Below are positions 44,474 through 54,179 of a stretch of 64,000 nt of DNA, one piece after another. The notes under the pieces are model-generated. The model worked only from the letters and a program-made list of their open reading frames with translations. It had not been told where the DNA came from and made no database searches. Source of the DNA: Tulasnella sp. 424 (taxonomy: Eukaryota > Basidiomycota > Agaricomycetes > Cantharellales > Tulasnellaceae); NCBI GenBank assembly GCA_019633425.1, contig WSUB01000087.1:1-64000 (forward strand). Reading direction: 5' to 3'. Within the stretch, counting starts at the first letter, position 1. Each line of letters opens with the position of its first letter. The position numbers and the translations under genes are program-made.

Positions 44474-47400
44474 ATGGCGGACTCTGACTCGACGGCGCCT
44501 CAGCCCGTGGAAGGCACCAACCCGAAGCTGAAAGCGGCTGTAGGGGTACTTCACAAACTTGAGAGAATGATTACTGATATAGTAAATTTAAGCGGAAGAT
44601 TCTTAGCGGGATACCGGGTCGAATCAATTCCGCCAGAATCAAAATGGAAGAAACCCAAACGGGCATAAAAGGCGGTCAAGGCGTCGTTGTCATCGGAACA
44701 CTGAGTCTTCCCGAAGCATTGAACGACGGCTCGACTGAACTGAAAGTGGCTGTGAAGAAGCTCAACTGGAAGCGGGATGATGTGGAAGAGTCTGCAAAGT
44801 TTTTCAAGGTATTGTCGGCTGCGACGGCTGTTTTGATCGCTCTATCAGCTGACTACCTGCTTTTCGTCAGTCTTTCGCCAATGAACTAGGTCTGATGGTA
44901 TCAATTTCTCATCCGAACATCATTGCGCTCGTCGGGTTTGTCGAAGATATGCAGAAAGGAGACGCTTGGATGATCTTGCCTTGGGAAGCAAATGGCAACG
45001 TTCGAGAATTTTTGCAGTCAGGCGAGTGGGATATCCCAGAGCGCGTATCTTTAGTGAGTGCGATGTACGACCTTACAGAAGATCTTAGTCACTCAGTTTT
45101 GGGTACCTGTAGATTCAAGATGTAGCAAAGGGGCTGCAGTACTTGCACAGCCGACAACCCTCTATTTGTCACGGTGACCTCAAATCTGTAGGTCCCCCAA
45201 GTCTTTTTCTTGGGAACTTCCGCCTGACCTAATCGACGTTCAGTTCAACATACTTGTCAACCCCTCCTACCATGCCATTATAACCGACTTTGGGTCAGCC
45301 AGGATGAGACGAGACGTTGCGGCAGAGAAAACGGGCAATGCGACGACTGAAGCTCCGGTCTGCGAAGATTCATCTGCAGCGCCAATCTCGCCAAAGGTCG
45401 AGTTCAACCCTTCGACCATGGAGCTCACCTTGACCGGGCCGAAGTGGTCACTACGGTGGACAGCTCCCGAGGTGTTAGATAACGGAGTCCAGGATTTACC
45501 TAGTGATATGTGGGCTTTGGGTTGGGTTGCTTGGGAAGTGAGTCTAGCATGCTGCAGTTTCTTGTGATCGCTCAGCAACGTTACCTGACAACTACCGTTG
45601 CATATTAGATTGCAACCGGGAAGATCCCGTTTGAGGGTCTCAATCAGGAGTCGGTCATTATAGTGCACACCATAAAGGGAATACTACCCGCGATTCGGGA
45701 TGACATCAAACTGTCGGTGGTTCTCAAGCTCTGCAGTATAATGTCGGACTGTTGGTTGTCGGAGCCAGCCAAGAGGATCGACGCTTCGACTTTTCAGCTA
45801 AAGGTTGACAAAATGGTGAGTGACGTGACAAAGGGCGACTACAACGATTCTGAAATGGCTCTCTGTAAGCCTTCCGAGACTCCTTCCGGGTACAGCACCA
45901 GTGGTCAGAAAGTGCGGTCGGCGAACCTGCTGCTTGAGCTCGGGAGAACATACGACCTTCAGAACGATCGAGTGATGGCCGAGTCCCACTTCCGGTCCGC
46001 CTTGGTTATTGCGAGGCGAACGAAAAATCATTTGGCAGAGGCAAATGCCTTGGATGGCCTCGGACACGTTTTCTACGCTGAGTCGAAAAATTCGGAGGCG
46101 GAGAAGGCTTTCACGGAAGCACAAGACATCCACGCTCGCATCGGCAATGACCTGGGAGCCGCAAACGCGTTGTTCAGCCTGGGGAATATCTATCGCACTC
46201 AGTCGAAGAATCGGGAGGCTGAGAAAACTTTCACGGAAGCGCATGACATCCACACTCGCATCGGCAATGACACGGGTGCGGCAAACGCGTTGGATGGCTT
46301 GGGGAATATCTATGCCGTTCAGTCGAGGGATCGGGAAGCGGAGAGGGCTTTCACGGAAGCGCACGTCATCCATGCTCGCATCGGCAATGACATGGGTGCC
46401 GCAAATTCATTGCAAGGCCTGGGGAATATTTATCGCATTCAATCGAGGTATCCGGAGGCGGAGAAAGCTTTCACGGAAGCGCATGACATCTACTCTCACA
46501 TCGGCAATGACACGGGTGCCGCAGACGCGTTGCTCGGCCTAGGAAATAGTTATCAAGCTCAGTCAAGGTATCAGGAGGCGGAGAAGGCATTCACGGAAGC
46601 GCACCACATCCACTCTCGCATCGGCGATGACCTGGGAGCCGCAAACACGTTGGACGGCCTGGGGAATATTTATGGCGCTCAGTCCAGGTATCGGGAGGCG
46701 GAAAAGGCGTTCACGGAAGCACACGAGATCCACGCCCGCATCGGCAATGATCTGGGTACCGCAAACGCGCTGGGAGGCCTGGGAAATGTTTATCGCGTTC
46801 AGTCGAGGTACCAGGACGCGGAGAAGGCTTTCACGGAAGCGCAAGGCGTCCACTCTCGCATCGGCGATGACCTGGGTACCGCAAACGTGTTGAGCGGCCT
46901 CGGGAATATTTATGGCGCTCAGTCCAGGTATCGGGAGGCGGAGAAGGCTTTCAGTGAAGCGCATGAGATCCACGCGCGCATCGGCAATGACCTGGGTGCC
47001 GCAAACGCGTTGTCCGGCCTGGGGAGTGTTTATCGCGCTCAGTCGAGGAGTCGGGAGGCGGAGAAGGCTTTGACGGAAGCGTACGACATCCATTCTCGCA
47101 TCGGCAATGACCTAGGTGCCGCAAACGCGCTCTTCGGCCTAGGAAATATTTATCATGCACAGTCAAGGAATCAGGAGGCGGAGAAGGCTTTGATGGAAGC
47201 GCACGACATCCATTCTCGCTTCGGCAATGACCTGGGTGCCGCCAGCGCGTTGCAAAACCTGGGGCATACTTATCGCGCTCAGTCGAGGTATCAGGATGCG
47301 GAGAAGGCTTTTACGGAAGCGCACGACATTTACTCTCGCATCGGCATTGACAAGTGTATCGCAAACGCGTTATTTGGCTTGGGTCAAACCTATCGCGCCC

Positions 47401-48281
47401 AGTCAAGGACCAGCGAGGCTGAAGTGGCCTTCAGCGACGCCCGCAAGATCTACTCTCACATTGGAGACGTCCTCAGCACCGGGAACACATTATGCAACCT
47501 TGCCATGCTTTACAGCGAGCAGTGCAGATACGGCGACGCTGAAGCCTCCTACCGCCTAGCAGCCGCTTCGTACGATCATGCTCAGGACGCTGACAGCAAA
47601 GCCCAAACACTCCTAGCCCTCGGCAAACACCTTCATACCCAGTGCAAACACCCCGAGGCCGAGGAGGCCGCTACTGAAGCCCTTGCCATTTGGACCAGCA
47701 TTGGCAATGAGGAAGGTCAAGCCGATGCTTCGTTACTTTTGTCAGAGACTTTCAGGTCCCAGTCCAGGTCTGACGAAGAGAAAGAGGCGCTAATTCAAGC
47801 CGAAGCTGCATATGCGCGAATCAGCCGCGATGCGACACGTGCAGCGATATTCGATCGGCTTGGCGATGTCCACGTCGCCCAGGGCACGTACGACGAAGCG
47901 GAGAAGTGTTACCGCCTTGCGAAAGCTATATTCTCCAGCATGGGCGACGTTCGCGGTGAAGCCACCGAGTCTCTCAATCTTGGGAGATTTTACGTCCTCC
48001 AGGGTCGACAAGGTGAGGCGGAGGAGTGCTTCACCGACACGCGTGTAGCATATGTTAGGATTGGAGACGTAGAGGGTGAAGCCAAGGCGTTGGATGAATT
48101 GATGCAAGTACACGCTTTTCAAGGCAAATTTGACGATGCGAAAGCTGTTTGCTCGGAGGCCCGCGAAAAGTACGCGCAAATGGGCCGGCCGATTAGTGAG
48201 ACGTGTTCAGAGACTTGGGAACTCCTCCAGCGGCTCGAGCCATCAATCGGATCGACCTCGACCGGTCTTTCCCAGTCGTAA
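44474..48281 (+). CDS. K5: non-RD TKL kinase fused to 19 TPR units (largest copy)
   Basis: Exons 44474-44539, 44593-44808, 44871-45053, 45113-45187, 45244-45537, 45609-45815, 45870-48281; 1,150 aa. Exons 1-6 encode the kinase with GGQGVVVIG, VAVKK, NELGLM, HGDLKS, DFGSARM and TAPEV, all intact. Donor sites include the less usual GTATTG and GTAGGT. The TPR exon encodes 19 units with 11 central ones, the most in the window. Two consecutive dimers (units 6-7 and 8-9) are almost identical at a 240-bp period, indicating a recent in-gene duplication. Expected to be a soluble kinase with an elongated TPR solenoid. Binding partner unknown. Confidence 0.86.
46053..47372 (+). repeat. Central TPR array of K5: 11 x 120 bp
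   Basis: Eleven exact 120-bp units. TATGGCGCTCAGTCCAGGTA appears at about 46,670 and again at about 46,910, marking a 240-bp duplicated dimer. Residue 1 of successive units is D, F, D, Q, L, D, G, S, S, F, Q. Confidence 0.88.
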
Positions 48282-48334
48282 GCGTCCGCGCTTTGTGATG
48301 AGGTGGGCATTCATTGCTTCGTACGCTGAAGCGT

Positions 48335-48780
48335 TCTTGTAATGGCGAATGACTCCCGTTTTACTAGGCTACTTCCCATACTCTTCGTGCAGACCGGAGA
48401 CACATGTTTAGCTTCTTCATATGAATGTCCCTTTGATGATGTCCCACTTCGCTCACTGTATTCCGAACACCTCTCATATGCTGTGGCTTATGTTCTGTGG
48501 ATCCCCGTTTTGCATACACTTGTCCCTTTCGCTTTTCCGTAAAATGAGGCTTCTTCCTTTCGAACTTTGTCACACGGTCTTCACCGGGCGACGTCCAGCC
48601 TTCTCAGATTAGTGTGCGAGCTAGTAGCGAGGATAGTATTTGCAATCAAACGTCACCCCTAACTTGGTGAACGCTGCACATTAACTAAGATCCGGAGAAC
48701 CCTTTGTGAAGGCGATCTCTAAGTGGGCATGACATCGCTTCTAGCTTTGTGAAGTAGGCTGTGGCCGGTGCCCTTGGCAG
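48335..48780 (+). repeat. Conserved 3' flank of K5
   Basis: Copy of the K 3' flank (GAGACACATGTTTAGCTTCT, TTTGCATACACTTGTCCC, GCAATCAAACGTCACCCC). No coding signal. Confidence 0.6.
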
Positions 48781-48784
48781 CCCT

Positions 48785-49062
48785 CCGCGTTTGGTCCCAG
48801 GAATATTCGGTCGCTTCGAGAGATCACACCAACCGTGGGAAGTCGATGAGCGGGGGGATCGAAAATACGTGAGGGTTGGCGAGCGACCCAATCATCGTTC
48901 GCCCACTGCTCGACGTTCAACATTACACTCACCCGGAATATGACGTCCAGATCTAGTCTCACGACCGTCGGGGGATACGTCCGTTTGGAGGCATTTTAAG
49001 GGATCTGCTTTGGTACCCCGCGTCGTGGGTGCTCAACTTTGGTTAGCTGAGTGGATCCGACG
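48785..49062. other. Upstream region of the Kelch pseudogene
   Basis: The part from about 48,940 matches the region before the intact Kelch gene at about 62,645-62,775 (GTCGGGGG, CCGTTTGGAG, CGTGGGTG). About 190 bp present there before the ATG (62,776-62,968) are missing here. Confidence 0.45.
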
Positions 49063-49535
49063 ATGCACTCCATCCCACACTTGACGACATTTGCTCGAAA
49101 GACCAATGGACATGTTCCACCGCAATTAGTTGGCGCCTCGACCACCGTCGTCGGTAGCAGGCTGTACCTTTTCGTAAGGCCTTACCCTTTCACTCCCCGA
49201 GATTTCAATGTCGACCAATCTTCACTAATTGCACCACCCCTCCAACGCACCTACATATTAGGCGACAGGTTCGTATCCCTCCGACGAATGGTCTCGGACC
49301 TCTACGTATTCGACTTGGAGACCTTACTTTGGGGAAAGCTCTAGCCCAGTCCAGATGACGACGTTCCTGGAGCGCGCCACTCCCATTCCACAGATTCATA
49401 CGACTTGTTCGTCATATTCGGCTGCATGGGCTACGCCGTCCACGACTCGGAGGGACCTTGTGTCCTAAACGACCTCCGCATCTTCGACCTCTGTACTCGA
49501 AAATGACACTCTTCAAGTCCCGAACGGAACGCGAC
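49063..49535 (+). pseudogene. Kelch-repeat pseudogene, 3' truncated
   Basis: Exon 1 (49,063-49,173) matches the intact gene at 62,971-63,081 codon for codon, including LTTFARKT and VPPQLVGASTTVVG. The intron keeps its donor (GTAAGG), but the acceptor region lacks one G, shifting the frame. A TAG follows LLWGKL at about 49,342. Similarity continues through the GCMGYA and CVLNDLRIFDL stretches to about 49,535, then switches to GRDP-like sequence. Confidence 0.65.
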
Positions 49536-51815
49536 GTACCCTCCTGGTGCATCGATGACAAGCTTCCCAACCACTTGGAGATCAACAACCAATATATCAA
49601 AGCTCAGGTCATGTTGTCAGACCTTCAGGATCACCTAGTCCTACTGGGCCTTTCCATCGTCTTCGCAAGGAAGTCCGGACCTTGAAAAGAGAAAGCGGGA
49701 TCCCAACGAGCCTGACGAACGATCGGCTGTCTTCCTCCAACGGGCTATTTATCGTTTTGAACTAATGGGCTGTCCGGACGATTGGTGGAGAATTTCAGGA
49801 ACAAGTTCTTGGAGAAGGGCCGAAGGTGTTGACTTCGAATGAACTTCCTCCGTTGGATCTGATGATGGTGTGGCATACGTACATGCTCAATCTACAAAAT
49901 TACTATGAAAACTACCTTGGTAAGCTTCCAGGTCTGCTCTGCATCGGGTAAGTACCGTCCTCTCCTAAACCAATTACATCAGTTAACTTCCTGAAACACG
50001 CCAGGTCCTTTCCGCTGACGCAACTGGCCGGCTCAATCGACCACGAACCTTTGCTCCCTCATCCTCATTCTGAACTTCGCGTTGCCCCTTTCACCGCATT
50101 TACTTGCCAACCTTTCGACTATCCTCTCAACACGACCTTTGACGAAACCGTCCCTGTCCACCTCCTAAATTGCTCCTAGACAAGCATCATTCCATGGATT
50201 AGATACAAAGGCGATGGATATGCTCAACGAGCTTCGGGTGTATGTGCAATAACTGCCGATTCATGTTTAATAGAGAGGTAAGCCAGCAAGTGGTTACGGA
50301 CGTCGTTCATTCTTGCTAAACTGTCTGTCCGAATTTCCCCGCCATAGACTCTTGGAGTCCAGAAGTTTTACCAAGATATGGAGAAATGCATCGTCAACCC
50401 GGACTGCTTTTTCCTCTCGTACGCTACATCGTACGTTCCAAAAGCGCCCCTATTGACTACGCCTTCACCTTCACTTCCATTCTCAGGAACACCATACTCG
50501 ACTACCACGCCAGTGTCCTAGCCAAAACCCAACGTTCCCAGGTCCTAAACGCTAAAGTTCTCAGCTGGCTTGAGGAACAGTTCCTGCGACAGCAGAAATT
50601 TGGGGAGACAGATTGGTTAGACGATGAAGGCTGTGGAGGACTACTAGGATTGGGGTGTTGGGGAGGAAGAATCAGGCGTGGGTTACTACACCGAGGCAGT
50701 AAGTACATGTCCGAAACGGGAGGTACATGTTCGGGAGGTTTGCACTGTCATATACCTTCGTCGAAGTTTAAACGTGGTCTTATCAGCATACCGTCAACTG
50801 GGCCCATTCTCTCTCGACCTGGCAAGCGCAGTGTGAAGCTTTGACCTCCCACCTTCTCATCTTCGCCAAAAGCTGACTATACCATTCATACGGTCCATTC
50901 TCGGGTCTCCCGGCAAATGAACTGTATCGAAAATATGGTTAATCTTGGATTCATCGAACAAGCTCGATGGGAGGAAGATCGCGATACTTTTCCCCGTTAC
51001 GTGGTGCGGTATCACCACCTTTTGGACCTTATGGCTTCGACGCCGGGGAACTTTGTTCTTCCGACGTTGCTATATACCGAAGGAGGTTGCGGGGAGTGAT
51101 TCTACGGTCGACTTTTCGCTCACGCACGGGTGTGTGCGTTGTTTTTTGTTAGGACATCGACCCTGCTTGGCATACCCGTCAGTTACTTTGTGATTCTTAC
51201 TCAGTTCGAATTTGCCTCTTTCTACGACGATGTAATAACCGACTAATTTCTTGCTGCATTGTGGTCGCAAATTGAAAGACGGCATCGGCATAGTACGTGT
51301 TCCTCATATCGTCGGTCGGCCTTCCTACAGTGTACATGAACTAGTTTATACCTCGTAAGTACCGGATCATGACGACAAGGTCAGCCAAGGGGCGCTTTCC
51401 GATGAGTACTACAAACCCGCAGAGGCTTAAAAGGTGTGTAACCACCTTTTAGCACCTTCTCTGGAATCTGACCGGTCGTGGTGAGATCGGCTCGCTTCGG
51501 AGTGCCTTACGCTGTCTGCGGTTGCCTTTCCCCAGATGTCTCAAGCGGTTCAAGCGACTACGTGTTTCCCCCTCTTCTCAAAAAAGGGAAAATCGAATCC
51601 CCTCTAGAAAAACCACTGGAAAACCCTCGGCCAAATCTACTTTCTCCCTCGGACGACGCTGCCGAACAAACGCATCCGTCAGATTATGATGCTGTGGCTA
51701 TTATTAACCCGGGCGAACCGAATGCGGCGCAAGCGGAGCTGAGGAGATGGCAGTCGGCGAAGGGAGCAAAAGAGTTGGGAAAGGGTGTCGAGAAAGGGAA
51801 GGCGTATCAGTAGGG
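49536..51815 (+). pseudogene. GRDP-like (DUF1399) pseudogene D3, 5' part replaced by Kelch
   Basis: It starts abruptly at the IDDKLPNHLEINN segment, directly fused to Kelch sequence. One extra base near 49,763 (TTTGAACTAATGGGC, where relatives read TTTGAACAATGGG) shifts the frame. VWHTYMLNLQNYYE is seen at about 49,868-49,910. TAG occurs after LLNCS at about 50,177. VRYIVRSKSAP...ILRNTILDYH is intact at 50,418-50,510. GPFSLDLASAV at about 50,801-50,833, FIEQARWEEDRD at 50,951, DIDPAWHTRQL at about 51,153-51,185 (relatives have DVDLAWHTHQL), HDDKVSQG at about 51,368 and PYAVCGCLSPD at 51,508. The C-terminus INPGEPNAAQAELRRW...AYQ and stop are present. Multiple lesions make it non-functional. 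Confidence 0.68.
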
Positions 51816-52355
51816 GGGGAATCATGCAGCAGAAGGTGGCCCGATGATACACCCTCGTTTTTGTGTCCCGTGCGGTACAGCGTTCAGTCAGTGTCTCGCC
51901 ATTAATTCATCATTACAAAGATGCGAGGCTAACCGAGATAATCCAGTTTCTCAGCAAGTTTGGGGGAGTGTTCACTTTCCCCCAAGCAATTGATGGCGCG
52001 GTATAATTGACCTCAAGACCGTTTATCAGTCAAGGTGGTTGCACAACACTTTCGGGCAGTGGACCATCGGGAGAGTGCTGAAAAGGGAACGGGATGGACG
52101 GCCTGTGTGCCGCGCAGTTCGATCAGAAGCGAGGCGGTCCTCTGGAATCTGTCAAGAGTCTCCGTGATGATAGTAAGCGACAGTCAACCCTCAGGCGGTT
52201 CTTAAACCTGTATGGCTGATGATCCCGGATACTCTTTCAGCCAATCGCAGCACGGAGACAGCACCTACATGCGGGACATAGGAATCGCTCAATTCAACGC
52301 TTCTTGGGGCGTTATGGGTGCCCGGAGGTTGATGCAGGAGCGGGGGGTACAGGTA
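51816..52355. other. GRDP 3' flank, no gene
   Basis: Aligns with 41,600-42,125. No coding frame is supported. Confidence 0.4.
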
Positions 52356-52359
52356 ACCC

Positions 52360-52495
52360 ATGTATAGTGTATCTCTCAAGAAATAGATATCCAGAATCCC
52401 TACCGATGGACGGGCCGCACCCTCTCGTTTCCTCCGAGCTCGATGCCAGCGACTCATCTCCCTGCGACATCCGGGCAATCATCTGGCTCATTGCA
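52360..52495. repeat. Short dispersed repeat, third copy
   Basis: Same repeat as at 1,170-1,300 and 42,130-42,280 (CCCTACCGATGGACGGGCCG, GAGCTCGATGCCAGCGA). Confidence 0.6.
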
Positions 52496-52789
52496 GAGCT
52501 TTTTGGTTTTGTTTGCCAAATCGAACATTCTACGTTTCTTTCTCGAACTGAACCCTGTCCGCTGCGCGACCCACAGCTCGCTCATTTCGCGCCCAACATC
52601 TTTGAAATTTGACATATATACTCTACCGCAATAGCATCAGCGCCCGAGTACATTTGGTTGCTCAAGTATCGCCTCGCTCTTCCTCTCCTCACCCCGGGTG
52701 CAATCCTGTGCGCGACCACTTCAGAGCTGGAGTCGTCTTGTAAATTGCTCTGAATGACCACTCTGCTTCTTATACCAAGACAATTCTAC

Positions 52790-53994
52790 CGCCTCAACGA
52801 TCCGCTTCGCATGCCGGTTGCGGGTTTCTAGGGGATTGCCGCTTGGAGACGTAGGTGGCTGCGGATCGTTGCAGTGGTTCACCTGGGTTGGAGAACCAAT
52901 CCTGATCCTTCTTGGCCGTCCTAGCTTCCTGCTTGCGGGTCCGACATCCGCACCCGTTTCGAGTTCTCTTTTTCTGGAAGCGGAAATCTCGGGGGGCTTT
53001 TTGGCTGGATACTGCCACCATGCGATTCAGGAGTCCCTCGTTGAACAGGATGGGCGCGGAACCGAAATTATGTAACGATGACCCTCCGCCTTGATCATGC
53101 AACCGTGACGTCTTCGTAGCTATTTTTTTGGGGTTTGCAGGCCACGTTTCCGTTGGGGATTCGAAATAGAAACTGCCCAATCGGGACGTGAATATCCGGA
53201 TGGGCAGATGAATGTGCGGCAGTGGCGAGCGTATTGAATGATAGGAGCTTAGGTGGAGCGAATCGTGGATCGCGCACTTGAAAGGGCCTGGGCCTGGAGC
53301 GAGGGTGTAGAATGTTCGATTTAGCAATCTCCAATGAAAATCGCTGTAAGCGGTTCCCTGTGGCAGAGGAAAAAGTTTGACACTAGCAAAGTCCAAGATC
53401 TGGATACAGACTGGAATGATATCCAGCGCTGCCCTTGTGGTGTTAATTCGTTCGCACTCGTGATAGGAAGGGACGTGACTGCAAATCGTTGACGTAGTTC
53501 ACTAGGGACGGCGAAGCCAATCCCGATCCTTCCTGGCCTCCCTAGCTTCCTACTCGCGGGTCCGACAGCCGCGCAGGTCTCGAGTCCTATTTTTGGAAGT
53601 GGAAGCCTCGGGGAGCTTTCCTGCTGGATCTGAGGGCTTACTGCCACCATGAGATTCAGGAACGGGCGCGGAACCGAAATTATGTAAAAGTGACTCTCCC
53701 CCTTGATCATGCGATCACGCCTTCATAGCTCCATGGCAGGGCATCCATTGCCCCTGGGGATTCGAAATGGCAGCTGCCAAATCGATCAGACAACAGGACG
53801 TGAATATCCGGATGGGCCGACGACTGCGCGGTCGCTTGAGCGAGTCGCAAGAGTATTGAGTGATAGGAGCTCAGGTGTAGCGCAATGAAACTAGGTGGAG
53901 GTATCGCTTTGAAGGGGTCTCCGACGGAGGTTCTCGGCGTGGGGAACAGCGCAAAGCAAACCGGTGCACCAAGCGAAAGCAAACATCGAACTGG
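52790..53994 (-). pseudogene. Unit X upstream of K6, duplicated internally
   Basis: On the minus strand, 53,396-52,794 is a 200-codon frame with GSFYFESPTETWPANPK, SAPILFNEGLLNRM and KKRTRNGCGCRTRK, matching the 42.4-42.7 kb copy. A second partial copy of the same sequence lies upstream at about 53,982-53,400 (HPDIHVLLSD, QIQQESSPRLPLPK). So X is partly duplicated in tandem here. The longest frame is more open than expected for a relic, but its start is not supported and the product is unknown. Confidence 0.4.
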
Positions 53995-54179
53995 ACGTGA
54001 GGGTTATGGACACCCTTCATTTGTGCCTTTGATTTTGTATAAAAGCCGGCGTTGGAGCTGAGCCTGGTCCTCAGAGTTCTTTCGTCCCTCAAAAACACTT
54101 TGCCTCTCATCCCCAGCCATTCCAGTTCTCGTACCCCTCCAAATTCTTCGCTCCCTCGGCATCTTGACTTGAACATCAA
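53995..54179 (+). promoter_or_regulatory. Promoter/5' leader of K6
   Basis: Contains the best TATA box of the family, TATAAAAG at 54,038-54,045, then GGTCCTCAGAG and CCTCTCATCCCC. The TATA-to-ATG distance is about 135 bp. The distal TGGAGGTGAGG element is shortened. Confidence 0.55.

Noticed and set aside
46009..46542. Alternative-frame Arg/Ser/Trp-rich open frames inside the TPR exons
   Set aside because: Out-of-frame reading of the same repeat. The TPR frame is the one with conserved protein pattern and uninterrupted length in all copies.
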